DNA of 64,000 nucleotides. Source: Rhizobium rhizogenes (GTDB taxonomy: Bacteria > Pseudomonadota > Alphaproteobacteria > Rhizobiales > Rhizobiaceae). How positions within the stretch are numbered: the first letter of the stretch is position 1; each line of letters begins with the position of its first letter. Below the pieces are notes generated by a model. It did not search any database. It was not told the origin of the DNA and worked only from the letters and a program-made list of their open reading frames with translations. This document shows, one piece after another, positions 37,445 to 45,352 of the stretch. The stretch covers positions 1,306,001 through 1,370,000 of the forward strand of contig NZ_CP019702.2 in the NCBI RefSeq assembly GCF_002005205.3, given 5' to 3'. A program made the position numbers and the translations under genes.

Positions 37445-38386
37445 TCAGCGGCTGATGGTCGCTTGCAGGGCGTCGATGGAGGACTGGATGCCCGCCTCGG
37501 TGGACATGGTGAAATCCTCCATTTCGAGGCTCACCCAGCCATTGTAGCCGGCCATGCGCACGACGGAGAAGAACTCCTTCCACCATTGCAGGTCGTGGCC
37601 GGCGCCGACAGCCACGTAGTTCCAGCTGCGGTTGGCGACATCAGTCACTTCTTTCAGCTCCAGGAGGCCGTTCACATCCGCTACCCCGCGCTCGATGCGG
37701 GTGTCCTTGCCATGGCAATGGTGGATCGCGCCGCCAAGTGCGCGGGCAGAGGCAATGGGATCGGCACCCATCCACATCAGGTGCGAGGGATCGAGATTCA
37801 TGCCCACCGCCGGGCCAACCTCGTTGCGCAGGCGGAACAGGGTTTCCGGGTTCCAGACGAGCATGGCCGAGAAATTCTCGAGTGCATATTTCTCGATGCC
37901 GGCTTCCTTGGCGAGCTTCACGAGCCCATGCCAGAGCGGGAAGGCGCGGTCTTCCCATTGATAACGGTCGCGCTCCGGCATCTCGGTCGGCCAGCTCTTG
38001 GTGTAGACGAGCCAGTTCGGCACCGTATCACCGGGAGCTGCCTCCGGCAGGCCGGACATGGTGACGATCTTCGTCACGCCGATCTCTCCGGCCAGCCGGA
38101 CGGTGTCCTGCATTTCCTTAAGGTGGCGCCTGCCCATGTCGCCGGGATCGAGCGGATTGGCGGAGCAATTCAGCGCAGCGATTTCGAGGCCGCGTGCCTC
38201 GATTTCCTTCAGCTTGGACTTGAGCAGCCCCCTGTCCGCCAGAAGTTCGTCCGCGCGGAAATGCGGGCCGCTGGACCAGCCGCCGCCGGTCATCTCGATG
38301 CCCTCGACGCCGAGCGCGACACATTTGTCGAGCATATCGGTGAAGGGCAGGTTTGCCATGACATCAGTACAAATTGCGAGTTTCAT
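37445..38386 (-). CDS. Sugar phosphate isomerase/epimerase family TIM-barrel protein
   Basis: 313 residues. The N-terminus MKLAICTDVMANLPFTDMLD and the metal-site segments GVEGIEMTGG, LENFSAMLVW, NLDPSHLMWMG and HCHGKDTRI, with WVSLEMEDF near the end, mark an AP endonuclease 2-type TIM barrel with a divalent metal site. It is 81 bases downstream of the dehydrogenase gene and 56 bases upstream of the IolE-like gene, all on the same strand. One of three such paralogues in this operon, each clearly different in sequence, so probably with different steps. Confidence 0.83.
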   Translation of the reverse strand: MKLAICTDVMANLPFTDMLDKCVALGVEGIEMTGGGWSSGPHFRADELLADRGLLKSKLKEIEARGLEIAALNCSANPLDPGDMGRRHLKEMQDTVRLAGEIGVTKIVTMSGLPEAAPGDTVPNWLVYTKSWPTEMPERDRYQWEDRAFPLWHGLVKLAKEAGIEKYALENFSAMLVWNPETLFRLRNEVGPAVGMNLDPSHLMWMGADPIASARALGGAIHHCHGKDTRIERGVADVNGLLELKEVTDVANRSWNYVAVGAGHDLQWWKEFFSVVRMAGYNGWVSLEMEDFTMSTEAGIQSSIDALQATISR

Positions 38387-38467
38387 CGTGTTGTCTTTCT
38401 AAAAAGGCAGGGGACGCGCTTGAGGAGGAGGAGGACGGGAGAGTGGTCCGGCGCGCCCCCAAACTGG

Positions 38468-39640
38468 TCATGCGAAATCGACCCAGGCGGCGCCGGCATC
38501 GGCCGAGCGGACGCAGTTTTCCAGCCAGCGAACGCCTTCGGTGCCAGCCGTGATGCCGGGATAATGGTGGGTCTTCAGAAAGGCCCTGTCCCCGCGATTT
38601 GCCGCATCGATCGCCTGGGCAATCCAGAGATAGATGTTCGACCAGCTGTCACCGAGACCTTCGGTATGCAGCGCGCCCATGCGGTCGATGGCGAGGCTTT
38701 CCTGTTCCAGATAGGGCATGCCGTGATGCAGGATGCGGCCGGGTTCGCCCTGAACCTCGTAGATCAGCTGGTCGGGATGGGAATCTGACCATTCAAGCGA
38801 CGCCTTGGAGCCGACGAAACGGTAACGCTGCGATCCCATATTGCCGGCATTGACGGAGGAGACCCAGAGGCGGCCGCGTGCGCCATTGTCGTAATGCATC
38901 AGAACGGTGGCGTGGTCCTCCAGCGGCGCGCGGGTGGGGATGAAAGCCTTGCGGTCGCAGAGCAGGCGTTCGACCTTCATATGCGGCAGCACGACTTCCG
39001 AGAGATAATAAAGATGCGTGCCGATATCGCCCAGCACGAAGGTCGGGCCGGCGGTGCGGGGATTGGTGCGCCATTTGACGGCCTCGCCCGCGTCCACATC
39101 GTCACCGGCGTTGAAGCCGTGGGTATATTGCAGGTCGACGATGCGGATGTCGCCCAGCATTCCCTTCTTGACCATGGCCGCCATCTGGTGGACGAGCGGG
39201 TGCCCGGTAAAACCATAGGTAACGCCGACGATCAGGCCCTTCTGTTCAGCCAGCCGCGCCACCTCGTCGCATTCCGCCACGGTGAAGAATAACGGTTTTT
39301 CACAGATGACATGCAGCCCGGCCTCAAGGCAGGCTTTGGTGATTTCATAGTGGGTGAAATTGGGGGTGGCGATGGAGACGACGTCAACACCGTCTTCGCG
39401 TGCCGTTTCGCCGGCAATCAGCGCCTTGTAGTCCGCATAGCAGCGTTCCGCCGCAACGCCGAGATTGACGCCGAAGTCACGGCCTCTTTCGGCATCGAGG
39501 TCGAATGCGCCGGCGACGAGCTGGTAATTGCCGTCGCGCAGGGCGCCCGTGCGGTGCTTGTAGCCCACCTGTCCCGTGCGTCCGCCGCCCACCATGGCCC
39601 AGCGCAGCGGGCGTGAAATCAGTCTTTCTCCGTTGATCAT
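38468..39640 (-). CDS. Gfo/Idh/MocA-family oxidoreductase
   Basis: 390 residues from ATG 39640 (GGAAAG site about 8 bases upstream; an ATG 10 codons earlier is possible). The N-terminal Rossmann domain is RWAMVGGGRTGQVG and the diagnostic VICEKPLF carries the catalytic lysine. GDIGTHLYYLSE supplies the active-site Asp and His. Family members oxidise sugar or inositol hydroxyls with NAD(P). Given the ribose-type importer and three TIM-barrel partners, this enzyme probably makes a keto-sugar or inosose that the TIM-barrel proteins rearrange, dehydrate or cleave. Substrate unknown. Confidence 0.88.
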   Translation of the reverse strand: MINGERLISRPLRWAMVGGGRTGQVGYKHRTGALRDGNYQLVAGAFDLDAERGRDFGVNLGVAAERCYADYKALIAGETAREDGVDVVSIATPNFTHYEITKACLEAGLHVICEKPLFFTVAECDEVARLAEQKGLIVGVTYGFTGHPLVHQMAAMVKKGMLGDIRIVDLQYTHGFNAGDDVDAGEAVKWRTNPRTAGPTFVLGDIGTHLYYLSEVVLPHMKVERLLCDRKAFIPTRAPLEDHATVLMHYDNGARGRLWVSSVNAGNMGSQRYRFVGSKASLEWSDSHPDQLIYEVQGEPGRILHHGMPYLEQESLAIDRMGALHTEGLGDSWSNIYLWIAQAIDAANRGDRAFLKTHHYPGITAGTEGVRWLENCVRSADAGAAWVDFA

Positions 39641-39722
39641 GTCAGTCGTCTTTCCATTTGATGTTGCCAATGGCCGTGGCCGGAGGCTGGGTCCGCCTCA
39701 GCTTCAGCGCCGGTTTGCCGCG

Positions 39723-40625
39723 TTATTTCTTGAAATAGAGGTCGATATAGTCCTGCATCTTGCTGCGCATGAACCGGCTCGATTCATCCGCCCTGTCTTC
39801 CCAGGCGAAGACGCAGGAGGTCATGATGCCGTCGAAGCCGATTTCGGAAAGCGTGCTGAAGAAGTCGTCCCATGGAACTTCGCCCTGGCCGATATTGAGA
39901 TGCTGGTGCACCCGCGCCTGCGTGCCCGGCGGGTTGAGGATATAACGAAGCCCGGAGCTGGCCTTGTGGTTGAAGGTATCGCCGACATGCACATGGGCGA
40001 GCACATCCTTCGCTTCGCGCAGCATCGCCTTGGTGTCGTCACCGAAGTAGAAGGTGTGCGGCGCGCAATAGAGGAATTTGACGTTCTTGGAATTGACGGT
40101 GCGGATGATGTCCAGCGCCGGCTGCAGCGTCTCGCACCAGTCTTCCGGGTGCGGCTCGACATGCAGGTTGATGCCTTCGCGCTCGAAGATCGGGACCAGT
40201 TCCTCCATCGAGCGCCACCAGGCATCCTCGCAGGCTTCGATCATCGAGCCGGTATGGCAGCAATAACATGAACCCTTATCGGGATGCGGTCCGCGGCCGA
40301 ATTCGGAATTCATCGTGTCGACCTCCAGTTCGATGGCGATCTCGATGGCCCGCTTCCAGTGTTTCACTGCCGCCTGCCGTTCGGTCTCGTCATTTGAGGC
40401 CCAGCGATACATCGGCAACAGCGCAGCGATGCCGACATCGGCGTCTTTCAGCGCCTTCTTGAAGGACCTGATGCGCTCGGGAAAGACACGCGGCGCCTTG
40501 AACCATTCGAGGAAATCGGCGCGGGGGCTGAGTTCGATCCAGTCGAAGCCAAGCTCCTTCACCTTGGCGGGCAGCTCATCGAGGCTGGTGAAACGGTGCA
40601 TGTGGGGGTCGATGGCGATTTTCAT
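39723..40625 (-). CDS. Sugar phosphate isomerase/epimerase family TIM-barrel protein
   Basis: 300 residues. It begins MKIAIDPHMHRFTSLDELPA and has metal-ligand segments LGFDWIELSPRADF, NLHVEPHPEDW, VLAHVHVGD and a histidine/cysteine-rich KGSCYCCHTGS loop. An AP endonuclease 2-type TIM barrel, distantly related to the two others in this operon. It lies between the ABC ATPase gene, from which it is separated by a rhizobial intergenic repeat, and the dehydrogenase gene. Probable isomerase, epimerase or lyase of the imported sugar. Confidence 0.82.
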   Translation of the reverse strand: MKIAIDPHMHRFTSLDELPAKVKELGFDWIELSPRADFLEWFKAPRVFPERIRSFKKALKDADVGIAALLPMYRWASNDETERQAAVKHWKRAIEIAIELEVDTMNSEFGRGPHPDKGSCYCCHTGSMIEACEDAWWRSMEELVPIFEREGINLHVEPHPEDWCETLQPALDIIRTVNSKNVKFLYCAPHTFYFGDDTKAMLREAKDVLAHVHVGDTFNHKASSGLRYILNPPGTQARVHQHLNIGQGEVPWDDFFSTLSEIGFDGIMTSCVFAWEDRADESSRFMRSKMQDYIDLYFKK

Positions 40626-40641
40626 CGGTCTTGGTCCTTCT

Positions 40642-40707
40642 CTATGTCTTTGTTTTTACGCATTGTCCGGACGTAAAAGCGGAATCGTTTTTACTGGAAA
40701 TGCTCTA
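40642..40707 (-). repeat. Rhizobial intergenic element, best-preserved copy
   Basis: On the minus strand the ABC ATPase stop TAG opens the element: TAGAGCATTTCCAGTAAAAA, then CGATTCCGCTTTTACGTCCG, ending with ATGCGTAAAAACAAAGACAT. I recognise this as a family common between genes in Rhizobiales. Diverged copies are at 22268-22371 and 5156-5179. It sits inside an operon without obvious termination features. Confidence 0.6.
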
Positions 40708-41526
40708 ACTGGATGGCGGCTGCGGCGGATGGCCGTCATGGCTGGCCATGTAATTTTCCACCTCAGCCCCGAGATCGGCGAGCGCCTCACCGCCGGCCAT
40801 CAGGTCGGTGATTTCCTCGCGGGATTTTTCGCCCTTGCGGAAATTGGCGGCGACCGCGCCACGGATGAGCACGGCGAAATGGTCGCCGACGGCGATGGCG
40901 TGGGTGACCTGATGGGTGATGAAGATCACCGCGATCCCCCGCTTGCGCGCTTCAAGGACGATGCGCAGGACATGGGACGCCTGTTTCACGCCCAGCGCCG
41001 CCGTCGGCTCGTCGAGGATCAGAACGCGTGCGCCAAAATGCACCGCGCGGGCTATGGCGAGCGATTGCCGCTCGCCGCCGGAGAGCCCGCCGATAAGGCG
41101 GTCGCCGTCATCGATGCGGGTGATGCCGAATTCCTGCACTGCCTTGACGGCGATTTCATTGGCCTTCTTGCGGTCGTAAATCCGGAAGGGCCAAAAGCCT
41201 TTCGTGGGTTCTGCGCCAATGAAGAAGGAGCGGCCGATGCTCATCAGCGGAAAGGTTCCGCCAAACTGGTGCACGGTGGAAATGCCCATGCGCTGCGCAT
41301 CGCGCGGCCCGTCGAAATCGACCGGCTTGCCATCCATCAGCAACTCACCGGAACTGGGCTGATAAACCCCGGCCAGCGTCTTGATCAGTGTGGATTTTCC
41401 AGCACCGTTGTCGCCCAGCAGGCAGAGCACCTCGCCGGCCCGGACCTTCAGCGAGATGTCATGCAGAACATCGATGGGACCGAAGGATTTGTTGACGTTT
41501 CTGAGTTCGAGAATGGGTGTGGTCAT
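40705..41526 (-). CDS. Sugar ABC transporter ATP-binding protein (FrcA type)
   Basis: 273 residues with a single ATPase domain, as in the fructose/monosaccharide importers of rhizobia rather than the double-domain RbsA. Walker A GDNGAGKST, Q-loop HQFGGTFPLM, signature LSGGERQSLAIAR and Walker B VLILDEPTAALG are intact, followed by FITHQVTHA. It forms a homodimer energising the adjacent permease. The start ATG is 9 bases after the permease stop. The TAG stop belongs to a rhizobial intergenic repeat. Confidence 0.92.
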   Translation of the reverse strand: MTTPILELRNVNKSFGPIDVLHDISLKVRAGEVLCLLGDNGAGKSTLIKTLAGVYQPSSGELLMDGKPVDFDGPRDAQRMGISTVHQFGGTFPLMSIGRSFFIGAEPTKGFWPFRIYDRKKANEIAVKAVQEFGITRIDDGDRLIGGLSGGERQSLAIARAVHFGARVLILDEPTAALGVKQASHVLRIVLEARKRGIAVIFITHQVTHAIAVGDHFAVLIRGAVAANFRKGEKSREEITDLMAGGEALADLGAEVENYMASHDGHPPQPPSS

Positions 41527-41535
41527 GGTCCAGCC

Positions 41536-42540
41536 TCACTTCTTCTTCGGCGAATAGGTGAGCGCCATGACGCGGAAGGTGTTGTTCATCAGCACCGCGA
41601 GCAGCAGCATGACGCCGATGATGAGGCTCGACCAGTTGCGGTCAAACGAAGTGAAATAAATGCCCTGGTTGACGATGGCGAAGGTGATGGTGCCGAGAAA
41701 AATGCCGATCACCGAACCGAAACCGCCCGTCAGCAGCACCCCGCCCACGACGACCGCGATGATGGAGTTGAAGATGAAGGTCATGCCGGCCGAAACCTGG
41801 GCGACGTTGAACAGGATTGCCTGACAGACCCCGACGAAGGAGGCGCTGACGGAGGAAAGGACGAAAAGTGTCACCGTCAGCTTGTCTGTGGGAATGCCGG
41901 CATTGCGGGCACTCACGCGGTCGCCGCCCATGGCGAAGATCCAGTTTCCGAAGGGCGAATAATGGACGTAGAAGATATAGATCGCCGTCAGCAAGAGCCA
42001 CCAGACGATGCTGACCTGAAAACTGCCGCCAATAAACTGCCCGAACAGGAATTTTGCGATCGGGCCGGATTGGGCTGGGCTCAGCGCCACGCTGGTTGTG
42101 CCGGTCAGCAGCACCGAAAAACCGAGGATCAGTCCCTGCACGGCGAAGAGCGTGCCGAGGGTGACGATCAGTGACGGCACCACGGTCCGTATCACCAGAA
42201 AGCCGTTGATCAGCCCGACGAGCACCCCAAGGCCAAGCGCACCGATGATGCCGAGCCAGATCGGCATGCCGTAATAACCGGTGATGATGGCGACCGTCAG
42301 CGCGCCGGCCGGGATCATCGCGCCGATGGAAATGTCCAGCTCGCCGGAAATCATGAGAAGGCCGACGGGAATGGCGACGATGCCGAGATTGGCGGCGACA
42401 TTCAGCCAGCTTGCGGCACCCGCCGGTTTCAGGAATTCGATGCTGCCGAATACAACGAAGAAGACAAGAACGAAAACAAGGCCGAGAAAGGCGCCTGATT
42501 CCGGGCGGCGCAGAAGGTCGCCCAAAGAGAGATTTTTCAC
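41536..42540 (-). CDS. Sugar ABC transporter permease (RbsC/FrcC type)
   Basis: 334 residues, roughly ten hydrophobic segments. GELDISIGAMIPAGAL and AGMTFIFNSIIAVVVGGVLLTGG are standard RbsC-family blocks. It homodimerises in the inner membrane and passes a monosaccharide or cyclitol delivered by the binding protein encoded upstream. Located between the binding-protein and ATPase genes in one leftward operon. Confidence 0.92.
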   Translation of the reverse strand: MKNLSLGDLLRRPESGAFLGLVFVLVFFVVFGSIEFLKPAGAASWLNVAANLGIVAIPVGLLMISGELDISIGAMIPAGALTVAIITGYYGMPIWLGIIGALGLGVLVGLINGFLVIRTVVPSLIVTLGTLFAVQGLILGFSVLLTGTTSVALSPAQSGPIAKFLFGQFIGGSFQVSIVWWLLLTAIYIFYVHYSPFGNWIFAMGGDRVSARNAGIPTDKLTVTLFVLSSVSASFVGVCQAILFNVAQVSAGMTFIFNSIIAVVVGGVLLTGGFGSVIGIFLGTITFAIVNQGIYFTSFDRNWSSLIIGVMLLLAVLMNNTFRVMALTYSPKKK

Positions 42541-42638
42541 GTCGTTACTCCACGATAGATTCCGGGTTTTGCGGCGATGTCCTGTCCGCTGTGTCCCGAG
42601 CCCGGCTATCGGGATCGGGACAGCGCATGGATCATTGC

Positions 42639-43604
42639 TCAGCGCGCACCCTTGGCGACGCCGGCAAGCGTGGCCTCGATGTTGGATTTGTCGACGATGT
42701 TGGGGCCGGTCAGCACCGGTGCGGTCGGCAGATCGGTTCCGAAATCGATGGCCGAGGCCAGAAGTGTTACCGCCAGCAGTGACTGCAGATAGGGCTGCTG
42801 GTCGATTGCAAAACCCTGTGTCCCGTCCTTGATGCGGTCGAGGCCGGACTGGTTGAGGTCGAAGGTGCCGAGCAGCGCCGTTTCGGTTTTGCCGGCCTGC
42901 ATGACGCCGATGGCGGCCGAATCCGCATCACCGGCGGAAATGGTGAGAACGCCGTCGATCTTGCCGTCCTGAAGCAGTGTCGCCTTGATTGCTTCGGCCA
43001 CGGCGGTGGCGTCGCCGAAGCTGGTGGCGGGCAGCGGCAGCTGCTTGCCGGTGCCGCCGGCCTTGGTGATGCCGTCCAGGACACCCTTGCATCGAGCTTC
43101 GAGATTGGCCGCGCCCGGAACGGTGTTGACACAGATGACGTTGTTTTTGCCCTGTTTGGCGAAATATTCGCCGCCGGCCACACCTGCCAGATATTCGTCG
43201 GAGCCGACATAATTGATCGCACCGAGTTCTTTCGCCTTTTCATGGCCCCCGGCATTCATGAGAATGACCTTGATGCCGGCCTTGATGGCTTCGCGTATCG
43301 CCGGGTCTTCGCCTTCCGGTACCCAGTTCGGGATCACGAGACCATCGACCTTCTGGCTGATGGCGGTCTGGATCAGCTGCACCACGTCGGGCGCAAAATT
43401 GTCGTAGGTTTGCAGGCGGAGATAATTGACCTTGCCGCCATTTGCCTCGACCACGAGGCGTGCGTCATCCAGACCCTTTTTGATGAGGTTCCAGAACGCA
43501 TCGTCATTCTTGCCACCGACAACGGCAATATTGGCCGCAAACGCGCCGGATGCCATCACCAGCGATACAGCACCCGCGATGAGAAATTTCCTGAAATATG
43601 CCAT
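42639..43604 (-). CDS. Sugar ABC transporter substrate-binding protein (RbsB type)
   Basis: 321 residues from ATG 43604, which has GGGAGGAAAC just upstream. A signal peptide (MAYFRKFLIAGAVSLVMASG) ends near AFAANI. The mature part is a type I periplasmic binding protein: VVGGKNDDAFWNLIKKGLDD at the start, and LTISAGDADSAAIGVMQAG in the C-terminal lobe. It binds a sugar or cyclitol in the periplasm. It is the first gene of a seven-gene leftward operon and is divergent from the LacI-family gene. Confidence 0.92.
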   Translation of the reverse strand: MAYFRKFLIAGAVSLVMASGAFAANIAVVGGKNDDAFWNLIKKGLDDARLVVEANGGKVNYLRLQTYDNFAPDVVQLIQTAISQKVDGLVIPNWVPEGEDPAIREAIKAGIKVILMNAGGHEKAKELGAINYVGSDEYLAGVAGGEYFAKQGKNNVICVNTVPGAANLEARCKGVLDGITKAGGTGKQLPLPATSFGDATAVAEAIKATLLQDGKIDGVLTISAGDADSAAIGVMQAGKTETALLGTFDLNQSGLDRIKDGTQGFAIDQQPYLQSLLAVTLLASAIDFGTDLPTAPVLTGPNIVDKSNIEATLAGVAKGAR

Positions 43605-43674
43605 TGTTTCCTCCCTGCCCATTCTCCCGATGGGCCAAAATGACAGGATGATTTATATCTTTCATTTTCTTGAG

Positions 43675-43740
43675 AATGGAATTTATATTTCATTTAATGT
43701 TGCATTTCGTATCATTCCATGTCATTCATTGATGATACGA
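43675..43740. promoter_or_regulatory. Candidate LacI-type operators in the divergent promoter region
   Basis: Two inverted repeats lie between the divergent transporter and regulator genes. One is AATGGAAT-TTAT-ATTTCATT (43675-43694, one mismatch). The other has perfect 9-base arms TCGTATCAT (43707-43715) and ATGATACGA (43732-43740) with a 16-base gap. The second ends 12 bases before the LacI start. Either could bind the regulator; assignment is inference. Confidence 0.45.
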
Positions 43741-43752
43741 TTGTGAGGTGTC

Positions 43753-44793
43753 ATGAACCGACCGACCATTACCGATCTCGCCAAGGCAGCCGGTGTCAGC
43801 ATCTCCACGGTCAACCGGTTGCTGCACGGTTCGACCGCTGTGCGTCAGGATACGATCGACCAGATTCTCAAGGCTGCGGAAGAGATCGGTTTTTATGGTC
43901 TAGGCACCATCAAGGACCGCCGTCGTGAGGCCATGCCCCATTACAGGCTCGGTTTTCTGCTGCAGCAATCCCATCGGCCGCTCTACCGGTTGTGGGCGGA
44001 GGGGATTGTCGCCGCTGCACGCCAGCGACCGGATAGTGTCATCGAGCCGGATGTCGTGTTTGAGGACGACCTTTCACCGGAGGCCGTTTCCGCCAATCTT
44101 CTAAAGATGGGGCAATCCTGCAGCGCGATCGCGGTGGTGACGGCCGATCATCCGCTCGTCAGCCAGGCGATCGACGAGCTGCGGGGCAGGGGCGTTCCCG
44201 TGGTAACCTACGTATCTGATCTGTCGGCGGCGAGCCGCGCGGGGTTTGTTGGAACCGACAGCTGGAAACGCGGTCGGACTGCGGCATGGTTCCTCAGCCA
44301 GACGGTAAAGGGCGAGGGGGTGGTCGTGCCGCTGATCGGCAGCAACCGCTATCAGTGTCAGGATGTTTCGGATGCCAGCTTCCGTTCCTATATCCGCGAG
44401 AACACGCCTGAATTGCAGGTGGCGGAAACACTGCTGACCTTCGAAGAGCCTGAAAATGCCTATGTCATCATCCGCGACATGATCGCTTCCGAACCCGGCC
44501 TCAAGGGGATCTATGTCAATGGCGGTGGCATATCCGGCGTTTTGCGGGCACTTCGGGAATTGCCCACGGAAAAGCAGCGCGGCATAAAGATCGTTTGCAA
44601 CGATATCGGCCCGGAAACGCGCAAGGGTCTGAATGAGGGGCTGATTACCGCCTCGCTGCCGCTTCCCCTCGACAGGATGCCGCAGCAATTGATCGACGTG
44701 ATGTTACGGCGCGTCGAGAATGGCGACACATCCTCCGTCGAACAGCGGATTGTTCCCTTTGAAATCCTGACGCCCGAAAGCATCTGGACCTAG
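43753..44793 (+). CDS. LacI-family transcriptional regulator
   Basis: 346 residues. The N-terminal LacI helix-turn-helix is PTITDLAKAAGVSISTVNRL and the hinge follows. The rest is a periplasmic-binding-protein-like sensor (YRLGFLLQQSHRPLYR; AIAVVTADHPLVSQAIDEL; YVNGGGISGVLRALREL). It should respond to the imported sugar or a derivative and control the divergent seven-gene operon. It resembles the LacI regulators with RbsB-like sensors that lack phosphate-sugar specificity; the ligand is unknown. It is convergent with the soxG-like gene 10 bases away. Confidence 0.92.
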   Translation: MNRPTITDLAKAAGVSISTVNRLLHGSTAVRQDTIDQILKAAEEIGFYGLGTIKDRRREAMPHYRLGFLLQQSHRPLYRLWAEGIVAAARQRPDSVIEPDVVFEDDLSPEAVSANLLKMGQSCSAIAVVTADHPLVSQAIDELRGRGVPVVTYVSDLSAASRAGFVGTDSWKRGRTAAWFLSQTVKGEGVVVPLIGSNRYQCQDVSDASFRSYIRENTPELQVAETLLTFEEPENAYVIIRDMIASEPGLKGIYVNGGGISGVLRALRELPTEKQRGIKIVCNDIGPETRKGLNEGLITASLPLPLDRMPQQLIDVMLRRVENGDTSSVEQRIVPFEILTPESIWT

Positions 44794-44803
44794 GCCGATA
44801 GGA

Positions 44804-45352
44804 TCACTGGAATTCAAGGCTCATCCTGGCAAGATCGCCCCACAGGCTTTCGGCGAAACCGCGTAAAACGATGACTTCGAACACCTGCCCGTCGAGCCGG
44901 GTGAGATGCGCGGCGATATGGCCGATCAGCGTCGTCGCGGAGCGTCCCACCGGAAAAGCGGCGATGGAAAGATCGACCGCCGTTCCTTTTGCCAGCACCC
45001 GCTCGGCCATTCTGCCTTCGACGCGGATGCGTACACGTCCCTGGCTCTGGTCCACACCCGTTGCCTGTGGCTCAAGCGCCGCAAGAAACGCCTTCATCTC
45101 CGCGTGGGACAGCGGCTCTTCGCCGACGATGAACCATTGGCCGGGAGAGACCGCCCGCACATCGCCTTTTGCGAAGCTGCGCAGACGGACTTCCATATCC
45201 GCTGCGCCGGGCGCGGCCAGCACATGGATGATCGCGCCTTCCGGCAGGGGAGAGAGCTTCATGGCGGTTGAAGCAATCGCTGCCTTTTTGCCCAGCACCG
45301 GGCGGAGCGTCGGCCGGAAACCAGATTTGAAATCAGCCTTGAAATCAGACAT
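44804..45352 (-). CDS. mgdD: Sarcosine oxidase gamma-type / N-methylglutamate dehydrogenase subunit D
   Basis: 182 residues from ATG 45352, overlapping the end of the large subunit gene by 8 bases; longer in-frame sequence lies inside that gene. The protein has the SoxG fold related to the C-terminal part of aminomethyltransferases (LIGHIAAHLTRLDGQVFEVIVLRGFAESLW). In heterotetrameric sarcosine oxidase the gamma subunit is structural. Because the rest of the cluster contains mgsABC and gmaS, it is more likely the D subunit of N-methylglutamate dehydrogenase than a sarcosine oxidase subunit. Symbol assigned by context. Confidence 0.82.
   Translation of the reverse strand: MSDFKADFKSGFRPTLRPVLGKKAAIASTAMKLSPLPEGAIIHVLAAPGAADMEVRLRSFAKGDVRAVSPGQWFIVGEEPLSHAEMKAFLAALEPQATGVDQSQGRVRIRVEGRMAERVLAKGTAVDLSIAAFPVGRSATTLIGHIAAHLTRLDGQVFEVIVLRGFAESLWGDLARMSLEFQ

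Noticed and set aside
40315..42174. 619-residue open frame on the plus strand
   Set aside because: Antisense to the ABC ATPase, permease and TIM-barrel genes; its length is explained by codon bias of those genes.
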